Assembly: GCA_038087035.1 (NCBI GenBank)
Contig: CP051187.1
Coordinates: 1,054,001-1,118,000, forward strand
Direction: 5' to 3'
DNA: 64,000 nucleotides
DNA from: Gloeotrichia echinulata CP02
GTDB lineage: Bacteria > Cyanobacteriota > Cyanobacteriia > Cyanobacteriales > Nostocaceae
The notes under the pieces were generated by a model. It had not been told where the DNA came from, searched no databases, and saw nothing but the letters and a program-made list of their open reading frames with translations. A program made the position numbers and the translations under genes. Positions 51,824 through 59,825 of the stretch are shown piece by piece (the first letter of the stretch is position 1; each line of letters opens with the position of its first letter).

Positions 51824-51991
51824 TAGGTCGGCTATTGAACATTACTAGTTAGGGTTGTGATTTGTGATTTGTCATTTGTGATTTGTGATTTGTGATTTGT
51901 GATTTGTCATTTGTCATTTGTCATTGGTAAGCATTTGGGGCATATTTACATTTCGTAATATAGTTTTGTTTTTTTCGCGCTGACTTACTTA
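51821..51991. mobile_element. Miniature element, family D, with internal 7-bp repeats
   Basis: Left end TAGTAGGTCGGCTATTGAAC, right end GCGCTGACTTACTTA. Between 51855 and 51926 is an array of about ten TGATTTG/TCATTTG units. Confidence 0.7.
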
Positions 51992-52051
51992 TTTTTGCGA
52001 AAAAGATCGATTAAAATGAGAATATGCACCTAAACAAAAAATAGGTTGGTT

Positions 52052-52477
52052 ATGGAAGAGTTATTACTATTACGTGAATTAATTGCGAAGCAGGAATATG
52101 AACAAGCACTAGAAATTGTCAATGAACTTGAAGAAATGTCAAGGGAAGATAAATTAAATAAGATTTATAGCTATGCAGTAATTTTGCTCCTACATTTAAT
52201 TAAACAAGATGCAGAAAAACGTAGCACTCGTTCCTGGGAATTTTCTATTTATAATAGTACCAAAGAAATTAATAAAGTGAATAGACGTAAGAAGTCGGGT
52301 GGTTTTTATGCTAACGAAGAGGAATTAAAAGAAATTTTAACTGATGCTTTTGATACTGCTATAAAAAAAGCAGCTTTAGAAGCTTTTGAAGGTATATATA
52401 CAGATAATGAACTTAAACAAATAATTGATGAAGACGAAATTAAAGGTAAAGCCCTGAGTTTGATTTATGATAATTAA
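52052..52477 (+). CDS. DUF29-family protein, EEL-type
   Basis: 141 residues from ATG 52052 (MEELLLLRELIAKQEYEQAL). The run SYAVILLLHLIKQDAEKRSTR, then RSWEFSIYNSTKEINKVNRR, matches a cyanobacterial subgroup annotated as DUF29, in which a helical bundle is built around a LLLHLIKQ helix. Function unknown. It is followed 58 bp later by a classical DUF29 gene on the same strand. Confidence 0.7.
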   Translation: MEELLLLRELIAKQEYEQALEIVNELEEMSREDKLNKIYSYAVILLLHLIKQDAEKRSTRSWEFSIYNSTKEINKVNRRKKSGGFYANEEELKEILTDAFDTAIKKAALEAFEGIYTDNELKQIIDEDEIKGKALSLIYDN

Positions 52478-52535
52478 GTAAGTCAGATCTAAAATGGTGA
52501 AGCCAAATCTCCCAGAGATTAATTAAGGAGTGGCT

Positions 52536-52973
52536 ATGACACAAAAACAACTTTATGAACGAGACTTTTACACCTGGTCTCTACAGCAAGCTCAACTATT
52601 AAGAGAAAAGAAATTTGAGCAAGTTGACTGGGATAATCTGATAGAAGAGGTTGAAGACTTGGGGCGTAGTGAATATAGGGCTTTAATATCTGCTATTGAA
52701 CAGTTGACACTACATCTCTTAAAATGGCAATTTCAAGAAAATAATCGCTGCTCAAGCTGGCGACATTCTATTGATAAGCAGCGTATTCAAATTGAACGTT
52801 TATTAGAAGATAATCCTGGACTACAAGGAAAAATTGAGGAAATTATCGAAAAAGGTTATAAGTACGGTCGCAAAGGAGCAATTAAAGAAACTGACTTACC
52901 AGATAGTTTATTTCCTGTTACTTGTTTGTATAGTTGGCAAGAATTAATTGACGATAGTTTTTTCCCAAATTAA
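52536..52973 (+). CDS. DUF29-family protein
   Basis: 145 residues from ATG 52536; AAGGAG five bases upstream decides this start over the GTG two codons before. The family pattern is complete: LYERDFYTWSLQQAQLLREK, VDWDNLIEEVEDLGRSEYRA, LLKWQFQENNRCSSWRHSID and LPDSLFPVTCLYSWQELID. DUF29 proteins are small helical proteins, abundant in cyanobacteria and often near toxin-antitoxin genes; no activity is established. Confidence 0.88.
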   Translation: MTQKQLYERDFYTWSLQQAQLLREKKFEQVDWDNLIEEVEDLGRSEYRALISAIEQLTLHLLKWQFQENNRCSSWRHSIDKQRIQIERLLEDNPGLQGKIEEIIEKGYKYGRKGAIKETDLPDSLFPVTCLYSWQELIDDSFFPN

Positions 52974-52983
52974 TCATAAGAAT

Positions 52984-53160
52984 GAGTAATGAGTGATGAG
53001 TTATGAGTTATGAGTTATGAGTTATGAGTGATGAGTGATGAGTAATGAGTAATGAGTAATGAGTAATGAGTAATGAGTAATGAGTAATGAGTAATGAGTA
53101 ATGAGTAATGAGTAATGAGTAATGAGTAATGAGTAATGAGTAATGAGTAATGAGTAATGA
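52984..53160. repeat. 7-bp tandem repeat (ATGAGTA), about 25 copies
   Basis: Units ATGAGTA, ATGAGTT and ATGAGTG. An array of the reverse complement lies at 53342-53592, so the pair forms a large inverted repeat around a family D element. Confidence 0.95.
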
Positions 53161-53165
53161 AAGAA

Positions 53166-53293
53166 TTAAGTAGGTTGGCACAATTAAACAGAACTACATA
53201 AACTTATGTAAAGCATCAGAAACGCTTTGAATATAAGCTTTTAAGCGATTTACATTTCTTAATCTAGTTGTGTTTTTTAACGCCCACTTACTT
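53166..53293. mobile_element. Miniature element, family D
   Basis: Left TTAAGTAGGTTGGCACAATT, right AACGCCCACTTACTTATT, interior AT-rich and different from the 42453 copy. Confidence 0.65.
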
Positions 53294-53341
53294 ATTAAGA
53301 TATTAACAACTTCAACCAACAAGTTGAAAGAAAAATAAAAA

Positions 53342-53592
53342 ATAATCCACTCATCACTCATCACTCATTATAGCGTTTCTCGCCCTAGTGAGGTACATCG
53401 GTCAGGGCACGGCAGTGCCGTGCCCCTACATCGCGTGATACAATTTTGTACCTCATCTGAATAGGAAGTGCTATACTCATCACTCATTACTCATCACTCA
53501 TCACTCATCACTCATTACTCATTACTCATTACTCATCACTCATCACTCATTACTCATTACTCATTACTCATTACTCATTACTCATTACTCAT
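53342..53592. repeat. 7-bp tandem repeat (TACTCAT), interrupted by a family B element
   Basis: Units ACTCATT/ACTCATC. The element at 53369-53475 splits it with TA at the junction. The array overlaps the last codons of the DUF29 gene at 53589 (EWE-stop). Confidence 0.9.
53369..53475. mobile_element. Miniature element, family B, inside a 7-bp array
   Basis: 107 bp from TATAGCGTTTCTCGCC to ATAGGAAGTGCTATA. Both flanks are ACTCAT repeats, so insertion happened after the array existed. Confidence 0.85.
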
Positions 53593-54050
53593 TCCCACTC
53601 TTGGCTAGTATCGCAGAGAAAACTGTCTGTCATGATGTTATCAAATTCGTAGGGGCAACAATCAGGAAATGTCCGTAATGGCAAATCTGTTTCTCGTAAT
53701 GCTAAATCAACACCCGCTTCAAAACCCTCTGATAAAGCCTCTGCCATCCGAGATTGTAAACTAGGATTGTGGTGTAAATGCCTACGAATTGCTCGACGCT
53801 GTTCGCGAATGGTGAGGAACCAATTGCGCGATCGCTTTTGAGGTTGGTATTCCCACTTCAAAAGATGTCCTAACAAGACACTAAGACGACTGACAAGTTC
53901 TCGATATTCCTGTCTTCCCAAAGATTCGATTTCCTGTTGTAAGTTGTGCCAGTCTAGTGCCAACACCTGTTTTTGCGCTAAAGCTTGAGCCTGCAACTGT
54001 GTCCAACCATAAAAGTCTTGTTGGTACAAAGAGGTTTCGTTAATATCCAT
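53589..54050 (-). CDS. DUF29-family protein
   Basis: 153 residues from ATG 54050 (MDINETSLYQQDFYGWTQLQ). Pattern: LDWHNLQQEIESLGRQEYRE, LLGHLLKWEYQPQKRSRNWF, LRETDLPLRTFPDCCPYEFD. The last residues are encoded at the edge of the 7-bp repeat, which may have altered the stop. Opposite in direction to its neighbours. Confidence 0.85.
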   Translation of the reverse strand: MDINETSLYQQDFYGWTQLQAQALAQKQVLALDWHNLQQEIESLGRQEYRELVSRLSVLLGHLLKWEYQPQKRSRNWFLTIREQRRAIRRHLHHNPSLQSRMAEALSEGFEAGVDLALRETDLPLRTFPDCCPYEFDNIMTDSFLCDTSQEWE

Positions 54051-54076
54051 AGTTAAATTGGATTTGTGACATTTCG

Positions 54077-54241
54077 TAATTTTCAAGCCGACAATGTGCT
54101 GAAATCGCCTAAAATTAAATTAATCAAACTGGGAGAAAATTTTATAGTCTGAATAAAATCCGACTAATTTCAGCAGCACAGGAGAGTTAATCCTTCATGT
54201 ATCAAACCAATCCGCCCTTATCTCCTAAAGGAACATTGTAA
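54077..54241 (+). pseudogene. Duplicated leader and start of a Uma2 gene, truncated
   Basis: About 160 bp nearly identical to 56333-56492: the upstream region of the Uma2 gene at 56453 plus its first codons (MYQTNPPLSPKGTL), then TAA at 54239. It gives a 14-codon peptide. It seems to have been copied together with, or split by, the xisH/xisI segment that follows. Confidence 0.8.
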
Positions 54242-54294
54242 GTAGCCATCATGAACTGCGTACACCAAGAAACTATAACAAAAAAGACTTTCTC

Positions 54295-54711
54295 ATGGCC
54301 GCTAGGGATTTATTTCATTCGGTAGTGAAAGATGCACTGATCAAAGATGGATGGCAAATCACTCATGACCCTTTTATGGTGGATTATGGTGATGTACAAA
54401 TGCAAATTGATCTAGGTGCAGAAAGATTGATTGCGGCAATCAAAGATAAAGAAAAAATTGCTATAGAAATCAAAAGTTTTATTAAACCATCTGCTATATC
54501 TGAATTCCATACGGCTCTCGGACAATACCTAAACTATCGTCGTGCTTTGCGCGTTCAGGAACCAAACCGCATTTTGTATTTAGCTATCCCCAATCAAACC
54601 TATGATGAATTTTTTAGACTGAGATTTATTCAAGAAGGTGTAGAAGAATTTCAAATGCGTTTATTAATCTATGACATAGAAGACAGGACAATAGTGGCAT
54701 GGAAAAACTAG
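54295..54711 (+). CDS. xisH: XisH-family protein, PD-(D/E)XK-like fold (second pair)
   Basis: 138 residues: MAARDLFHSVVKDALIKDGW, QIDLGAERLIAAIKDKEKIA, IEIKSFIKPSAISEFHTALG, QYLNYRRAL. It has the same Asp...Glu-x-Lys arrangement as the copy at 10331 (QIDLGAER...IEIKSF). The N-terminal MAARD replaces the common MPAKD. It overlaps xisI by 13 bp. It sits among toxin-antitoxin and DUF29 genes and directly behind a truncated Uma2 duplication. Confidence 0.88.
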   Translation: MAARDLFHSVVKDALIKDGWQITHDPFMVDYGDVQMQIDLGAERLIAAIKDKEKIAIEIKSFIKPSAISEFHTALGQYLNYRRALRVQEPNRILYLAIPNQTYDEFFRLRFIQEGVEEFQMRLLIYDIEDRTIVAWKN

Positions 54712-55034
54712 TTAGCTATCGACAAATAATCAAGGATATATTGCTGAAATATAGCCAAATCAAGCCAGCATTTGGTGAAATTGAAATGGAAGTATTATTT
54801 GATTTAGAACGCGATCGCTATCAAGTTATACGCACCGGCTGGCTCCAAAAAAAGCGGGTTTATGGTGTTGTAATTCACATTGATATTAAAGGCGGAAAAA
54901 TTTGGATTGAATACGATGGTACAGAAGTTGGTGTAGCTGATATTCTACTAGAAAAAGGAATTTTGCCAGAAGATATTGTATTGGCATACCATTCTCCTTT
55001 TATCCGCCAATATGATGGCTTTGCTGTTGGCTAA
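54699..55034 (+). CDS. xisI: XisI-family protein (second pair)
   Basis: 111 residues: YRQIIKDILLKYSQIKPA, VLFDLERDRYQVIRTGW, IHIDIKGGKIWIEYDGTEVG, ADILLEKGILPEDIVLAYHS, IRQYDGFAVG. Every landmark of the first XisI is kept, while overall the two are clearly diverged, so the pairs are independent lineages and not a recent duplication. Each XisH is expected to pair with its own XisI. Confidence 0.9.
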   Translation: MEKLVSYRQIIKDILLKYSQIKPAFGEIEMEVLFDLERDRYQVIRTGWLQKKRVYGVVIHIDIKGGKIWIEYDGTEVGVADILLEKGILPEDIVLAYHSPFIRQYDGFAVG

Positions 55035-55438
55035 GGGACTTCCAATTAAAAAAATCTTCAATTTGTAGGGTCCGTCAGAACTGAGAAAACTTGGGAATAG
55101 TAAGAGATTACTGGTACTAACGCACCCGAAGGATTCAAACATTGGGTAATTTATTTTTTATTGATTCATAATATAAACCACATCTATTTTGAAAACCATA
55201 GTTTTTCATGCGTAGTGGGAGCAGCGTTCGACTGAGCGCTAACGCCGTACCCCTCCTCTTAAGCAAGCTACGCATAGCGTCCCGCACTTAAGTCTTGCTC
55301 CCTGGTAGTAGTAGCGGGCTTTTCGTCCCGCACTATTCCAGGTTTCAAAATGGACGAGAAACTCTCTGAATAAAAAAATCTATTATGCTCTTTGAGAATT
55401 GCTCTAGAATATAGGAGGTGCTAATCTGGACAGTTGCC
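55035..55438. other. Intergenic region with dispersed repeats
   Basis: 55065-55130 is an inverted repeat TAGGGTCCGTCAG...CTAACGCACCC. 55205-55300 contains cyanobacterial GAGCGCTAACGCC/AAGCAAGCTACGC repeats. 55370-55438 is the leader shared with 51557-51625, including TAGGAGGTGC 20 bp before the ATG. Confidence 0.55.
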
Positions 55439-55675
55439 ATGACTTCCCAAACACTGAATATAACTGAGACATTAATTGCCCAACTGCAAACTCTACCACC
55501 AGAACAACAACAGATGGTGGTAAATTTTGTGGAATTTCTCGCCCATAAACACGCCCAATCCCAACCTAGCCAGAATCAAAAAAAGCAGCGCGTTGCTGGA
55601 TTGCATGAAGGTATGGGTTGGATTAGTGACGATTTTAATGAGCCTTTACCAGATGAATTTTGGCTGGGTGAGTGA
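55439..55675 (+). CDS. DUF2281-family antitoxin
   Basis: 78 residues from ATG 55439 (a GTG seven codons upstream overlaps an AGGAGG and is the alternative). NITETLIAQLQTLPPEQQQM and VVNFVEFLAHKHAQ form the N-terminal DUF2281 helices; DDFNEPLPDEFW is the conserved C-terminal toxin-wrapping segment. The stop codon shares one base with the PIN gene start (TGATG). Function: antitoxin of the following PIN protein (inferred from arrangement). Confidence 0.88.
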   Translation: MTSQTLNITETLIAQLQTLPPEQQQMVVNFVEFLAHKHAQSQPSQNQKKQRVAGLHEGMGWISDDFNEPLPDEFWLGE

Positions 55676-56061
55676 TGAATTTTATTTTAGATACTCATAC
55701 ATTAATTTGGTGGTCAATAGACCCCATAAGGCTTTCACCGCAAGCCAGAAACTTATTGGATGATGAAAGCAACACTCTATTTTTAAGCATTATTAGTGTT
55801 TGGGAAATACAGATTAAACTCCAGATTGGAAAATTGAGTCTTCAGATGCCACTTTCTGAGTTGATCAAAGACCATCAGGAAACAAACGACTTACAACTTT
55901 TACCTATTGAGCTAACTCATATTTACGCTTTAACTAATCTACCCAACCATCATCGTGACCCTTTTGACAGACTGTTAATCGCTCAGGCTATTGTGGAACA
56001 AGTCCCTATTGTCAGCATTGATTCTGCTTTTGATGGCTATGCAATTCAAAGGCTTTGGTAA
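55675..56061 (+). CDS. PIN-domain toxin (VapC-like)
   Basis: 128 residues. MNFILDTHTLIWW has the first active-site Asp; SVWEIQIKLQIGKL supplies the Glu; NHHRDPFDRLLIAQA and IVSIDSAF carry the later acids. These four acidic residues bind Mg and cut RNA in PIN proteins. It is translationally coupled to the antitoxin. The paralogue at 61066 shares the same layout. Confidence 0.92.
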   Translation: MNFILDTHTLIWWSIDPIRLSPQARNLLDDESNTLFLSIISVWEIQIKLQIGKLSLQMPLSELIKDHQETNDLQLLPIELTHIYALTNLPNHHRDPFDRLLIAQAIVEQVPIVSIDSAFDGYAIQRLW

Positions 56062-56452
56062 ACCAGAAAAGAGTAGTATACCTGAAAACTGCCGACAAAA
56101 TTATACATAACAAGTGAATATCGCGCGATCGCACTCAATTACTGATTGTGGGTTGGGCTTAAGCCCGCCCGTACCCAGGTAATACTGCAAGGGATACGAA
56201 TGTAGAGACGTTACATGTAACGTCTAGACTTCGGTTTCACGCTTTGCGATTTTCAAAACCTACGCAGTATTGCGTACCCAGGGGCTGGATGTCCACCCCA
56301 CAAGATTGGATAATTTATTTGTTGGAAGTCCCTAATTTTCAAGCCGACAATGTGCTGAAATCGCCTAAAATTAAATTAATCAAACTGGGAGAAAATTTTA
56401 TAGTCTGAATAAAATCCGACTAATTTCAGCAGCACAGGAGAGTTAATCCTTC
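56062..56452. other. Intergenic region, leader of the tandem Uma2 genes
   Basis: 391 bp. The first 270 bp carry small inverted repeats (TACGTTACATGTAACGTCTAG-like, near 56205-56230; CCTACGCAGTATTGCG). From 56333 the sequence is the leader duplicated at 54077, ending with AGCAGCACAGGAGAGTTAAT, where AGGAGAG is a good ribosome-binding site. Confidence 0.5.
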
Positions 56453-57328
56453 ATGTATCAAACCAATCCGCCCTTATCTCCTAAAGAAACACTGCCAACA
56501 ATGTATGATTTGCCGAGCGAAAATCAGGAGGAACCTGGTTTGCCTGATGAATTTCACCTTCTACAACCTGAATTACTACGCCTCACTTTTCGTCCTCCTG
56601 CTTATGCCGACAATAATATATTTACAGCTAGTGACTTAAACTTATACTATGACACTCTTCATCCTCAATGGTATAAGCGGCCGGATTGGTTTGCAGTTTT
56701 GGGGGTATCCCGACTCTATGAGCAAAAAGAACTACGCTTGAGCTATGTTACCTGGCAAGAAGGAACCAATCCTTTTGTCGCAGTAGAACTCATTTCACCG
56801 GGTACAGAAGCAGAAGATTTAGGCAGAAATTTACGCGAAGTTAACCAACCACCTAATAAATGGGCTGTCTATGAGCAAATCCTGAGAATCCCCTATTATT
56901 TTGTTTTCAACCGTTATACGTCAGAGCTTCACTGTTTTGGTCTAATGATGAACCGCTATCAACCGATCCCTGTGAATGGAATGGGCGTTTGGTTACAGGA
57001 AGCACAGCTAGGGTTAGGATTATGGGATGGAGAATATCAAGGATTAAAAAGGCTGTGGCTACGTTGGTATGATCAAGAAAATAATTGGGTACCAACACCC
57101 ACGGAACAAGAAAAACAACGCACCCAACAGGAAGAACAACGGGCTGAACAGGAAAAACAACGGGCTGAACAGGAAAAACAACGAGCTGAACAGGAAAAAC
57201 AACGGGCTGAACAGGAAAAACAACGGGCTGAACAGGAAAAACAACGGGCTGACGCCGCCGAATTAGAAATTGCTAAATTACGGCAATTGTTACTTGAGCA
57301 AGGAGTAAATTTACCGAATAATCAATAA
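56453..57328 (+). CDS. Uma2-family protein with C-terminal coiled coil
   Basis: 291 residues. The Uma2 core (about 60-215) shows DWFAVLGVSRLYEQKELRLS, WQEGTNPFVAVELISPGTEA, EDLGR and KWAVYEQILRIPYYFVF. Residues 220-265 are a charged coiled coil of six seven-residue EQEKQRA repeats, encoded by an almost perfect 21-bp repeat, then a helix AAELEIAKLRQLLLEQGVN. This long type is common in cyanobacteria. It stands 52 bp before a second, related gene. Confidence 0.9.
   Translation: MYQTNPPLSPKETLPTMYDLPSENQEEPGLPDEFHLLQPELLRLTFRPPAYADNNIFTASDLNLYYDTLHPQWYKRPDWFAVLGVSRLYEQKELRLSYVTWQEGTNPFVAVELISPGTEAEDLGRNLREVNQPPNKWAVYEQILRIPYYFVFNRYTSELHCFGLMMNRYQPIPVNGMGVWLQEAQLGLGLWDGEYQGLKRLWLRWYDQENNWVPTPTEQEKQRTQQEEQRAEQEKQRAEQEKQRAEQEKQRAEQEKQRAEQEKQRADAAELEIAKLRQLLLEQGVNLPNNQ
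57117..57250. repeat. 21-bp in-gene repeat (EQEKQRA)
   Basis: About six tandem copies of GAACAGGAAAAACAACGGGC plus T inside the Uma2 gene. The third 21-bp repeat of the window and the only one clearly in a live gene. Confidence 0.9.
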
Positions 57329-57380
57329 TCTGATTGTGGGCAATACCTGAAAGTTTAAACTGTTAAATTGTGCAGAAGTT

Positions 57381-58223
57381 ATGTACCAAACTGACCCACC
57401 TTTACCCAAGAGCGAAGTCCTGCCGACAATGTACGATCTACCAAGTGAAGATCCACAGGATATGGAGTTACCGGAAGAAATGCATCCCCGTCCTGCGTGG
57501 GAAACCATGCCCACGATGTATGATCTCAAGAGTGAAGACCCAGAGGAGCCTGGTTTGCCGGACGAATTCCACGACTTCCAACCCCAATTATTGCGCGAAA
57601 CCTGTAAACCCCCAAATTACCCAATGGGGGAAATGTTCATTGGCACAGATTTAAATTTGTATTACGATAGCCGCAATAGATTGTGGTACAAAAGACCAGA
57701 TTGGTTTTTAGTATTAGGTGTATCTCGTGCCCAACAACAAACAGATATGCGCCTGAGCTATGTTGTTTGGCAAGAGGCGATCGCCCCATTTTTAGTAGTA
57801 GAATTACTTTCACCCGGTACAGAAGCCGAAGATTTGGGACAAACAGTCCGGGATGCAAAAAAGCCACCCACAAAATGGCTGGTGTATGAACAAAATTTAA
57901 GAGTTCCCTATTATATCGTGTTTGATAGATATCACAATCGGTTGCGAGTGTTTCAATTAACCGGAACACGATATCAAGCAGCACCAGTTCCTGAACAAAA
58001 GTTTTGGTTCCCAGAACTAGAATTAGGGTTAGGAGTATGGAGCGGGAGTTATCAGCAAACAGAAGGTTTATGGCTGCGTTGGTACGATGCTCAAGGTAAT
58101 TGGATTGCGACACCAGAGGAACGCGCCCAACAGGAGAGTCAACGCGCAGAACTTGAGAGTCAACGGGCTGAAAGATTAGCCGCAAGATTGCGATCGCTTG
58201 GTGTTAATCCAGATGATGTGTAA
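57381..58223 (+). CDS. Uma2-family protein
   Basis: 280 residues, same layout as its upstream neighbour. The N-terminus (MYQTDPPLPKSEVLPTMYDL) contains a duplicated motif LPTMYDLPSEDPQD / MPTMYDLKSEDPEE, so a segment of about 35 codons was tandemly repeated. The core has DWFLVLGVSRAQQQTDMRLS, FLVVELLSPGTEAEDLGQ and KWLVYEQNLRVPYYIVFDRY. The C-terminal coiled coil is shorter (QESQRAELESQRAE). Probably co-transcribed with the upstream gene. Confidence 0.9.
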   Translation: MYQTDPPLPKSEVLPTMYDLPSEDPQDMELPEEMHPRPAWETMPTMYDLKSEDPEEPGLPDEFHDFQPQLLRETCKPPNYPMGEMFIGTDLNLYYDSRNRLWYKRPDWFLVLGVSRAQQQTDMRLSYVVWQEAIAPFLVVELLSPGTEAEDLGQTVRDAKKPPTKWLVYEQNLRVPYYIVFDRYHNRLRVFQLTGTRYQAAPVPEQKFWFPELELGLGVWSGSYQQTEGLWLRWYDAQGNWIATPEERAQQESQRAELESQRAERLAARLRSLGVNPDDV

Positions 58224-58322
58224 GGTGTACAAATCTAGCCACGACCGATCAGGTAGCGAAGTTGAAGCATTAACTCAGGCGATCGCTCATCAGATAAAAC
58301 AGTAAAGGCGTAGGTGTAGCCC

Positions 58323-58490
58323 TAGGGCGTGTTTTCAAACTATTTGTTTAGCCGGATAAATTTTTAGATACCCCTAAATCCACACGATATGATACCAGCT
58401 GTAGGGGCACGGCATTGCCGTGCCCCTACGCGAAATCTACATGTGTCAGCGTTTTAGTGGTATTGTATAAGACTTTGAAAACACGCCCTA
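58323..58490. mobile_element. Miniature element, family C
   Basis: 168 bp; ends TAGGGCGTGTTTTCAAACT and TTTGAAAACACGCCCTA. Confidence 0.88.
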
Positions 58491-58568
58491 GCAGGGATCG
58501 CCAATTCCCGATTCCCCACGCCCTAAATAAAATAGAATGAGTTAATCTTGCGCCACCTGCCAATACTA

Positions 58569-58782
58569 GTAGTCTGTCAATTTTGTTTTGAGGGATTTTT
58601 GGTAGTGTGAGCGTCTCGCTCACGCGGGCAAGATGCCCGCACTACAGCGTCTCGCTCACGCGGGCAAGATGCCCGCACTACAGCGTCTCGCTCACGCGGG
58701 CAAGATGCCCGCACTACAGCGTCTCGCTCACGCGGGCAAGATGCCCGCACTACAGTCCATCATTTTTATCTTGACAGAGTAC
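58569..58782. mobile_element. Miniature element, family A, with core amplified to four copies
   Basis: 214 bp, exactly 106 plus 3 x 36. The 36-bp core AGCGTCTCGCTCACGCGGGC plus sixteen bases is present four times (58610-58755) against once elsewhere. TA flanks at 58567-58568 and 58783-58784. The surrounding DNA exists without the element at 60036-60080. Confidence 0.93.
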
Positions 58783-58789
58783 TAGGTTC

Positions 58790-58838
58790 GCCAATGGATA
58801 CAAAAGAACTGATTATTCAAGAACTCGAAGCAGCTCCC
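58790..58838 (+). pseudogene. 5' fragment of a DUF2281 antitoxin gene
   Basis: MDTKELIIQELEAAP from 58797, identical to the start of the intact gene at 60062, then lost at a family B element (58846). The 5' flanks of both copies are the same. Confidence 0.8.
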
Positions 58839-58845
58839 TTTTGCT

Positions 58846-58952
58846 TATAGCGTTTCTCGCCCTAGTGAGGTACATCGGTAAGGGCACGGCAGTGCCGTGC
58901 CCCTACATCGCGTGATACAATTTTGTACCTCATCTGAATAGGAAGTGCTATA
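58846..58952. mobile_element. Miniature element, family B
   Basis: 107 bp, TATAGCGTTTCTCGCC to GAAGTGCTATA. It is followed directly by a right-end fragment of the CAATACAGTTCAG element (58954-58974). Confidence 0.85.
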
Positions 58953-59019
58953 ACTGAACTGTATTGGCCTATAAAGCTCTATACTAAAAAAAGCATAGTG
59001 ACTGAGGCAGAAAATAGTT

Positions 59020-59481
59020 ATGCTAATCCAATCCACAACTGTGGCGTTATACAACCAAGATTTTTGTCTTTGGGTAGAAACAACAGTCAAGCAATTACAA
59101 TTAAAACAATTTGAAACGGTGGATTGGGAAAATCTAATTGAGGAGATCCAAGACTTGAGTGGGAGTCAAAAACGAGCTTTAGAGAGTTTATTAACCCGAC
59201 TTTTTGAACATCTTCTCAAGATAGGATATTGGAAATCAGAACTGCAAGATAACGCCAACCACTGGAAAGGGGAAATCCGCACATTCCGTAAACAAATCAA
59301 CAAGTTGCTGAAAGTCAGTCCTAGTCTTAGACCATATTTGCAAGATATATTTGCAGAATGTTATCAGGATGCCAGAGAAATTATAGCCGATGTCACAGGA
59401 CTGCCTGTCGATACTTTTCCCGTTCATCCTCTTGCCAGTTTAGATCAAGTATTAGATGAAAATTGGTTGCCGGAAATTTAA
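59020..59481 (+). CDS. DUF29-family protein
   Basis: 153 residues from ATG 59020. Pattern: VALYNQDFCLWVETTVKQLQ, VDWENLIEEIQDLSGSQKRA, LFEHLLKIGYWKSELQDNAN, LPVDTFPVHPLASLDQVLDE. It is 35 bp upstream of an antitoxin gene on the same strand. A short piece of it (AGTCCTAGTCTTAGACCAT) is found again at 61500. Confidence 0.85.
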   Translation: MLIQSTTVALYNQDFCLWVETTVKQLQLKQFETVDWENLIEEIQDLSGSQKRALESLLTRLFEHLLKIGYWKSELQDNANHWKGEIRTFRKQINKLLKVSPSLRPYLQDIFAECYQDAREIIADVTGLPVDTFPVHPLASLDQVLDENWLPEI

Positions 59482-59516
59482 AATGGGATAATGAAAATAA
59501 GCTCAGAAAAAGTATC

Positions 59517-59825
59517 ATGCAGTATCAAGTTTTTGTTCAGAGTCAATCCCAGCAGAATTTTGTCGCCTCAGTTTTTGGGATGCCAAATTTGACTGTTGAG
59601 GGAAGGACGGAGGAAGAAGCAATCTCGAATGTCAAATCTGCCCTAGAAACACAACTAGCTAGGGGTAAGTTTGTCACCATTGAGGTAAATTTAGAAATTC
59701 AGCCAAATGCAACTACACCCCAGATGAGATATGCGGGAATATTTGCTAATGATCCCACATTTGATGATTTTATGGAAAAACTAGCCGTTATTCGCCAAGA
59801 ATCGAATGCAGCAACGGATGAGTAA
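59517..59825 (+). CDS. HicB-like/type II antitoxin, partner toxin truncated
   Basis: 102 residues from ATG 59517 (MQYQVFVQSQSQQNFVASVF); 18 more upstream codons overlap the DUF29 end and are not used. GMPNLTVEGRTEEEAISNVK, then SALETQLARGKFVTIEV, is a HicB-like partial RNase H fold. The C-terminus YAGIFANDPTFDDFMEKLAVIRQESNA is typical of antitoxins that pair with PIN toxins. The next gene starts within its stop codon (TAATG). Since that toxin is broken, it is now alone. Confidence 0.78.
   Translation: MQYQVFVQSQSQQNFVASVFGMPNLTVEGRTEEEAISNVKSALETQLARGKFVTIEVNLEIQPNATTPQMRYAGIFANDPTFDDFMEKLAVIRQESNAATDE

Noticed and set aside
57059..57244. Minus-strand Phe/Leu-rich ORF
   Set aside because: Shadow of the EQEKQRA coding repeat.
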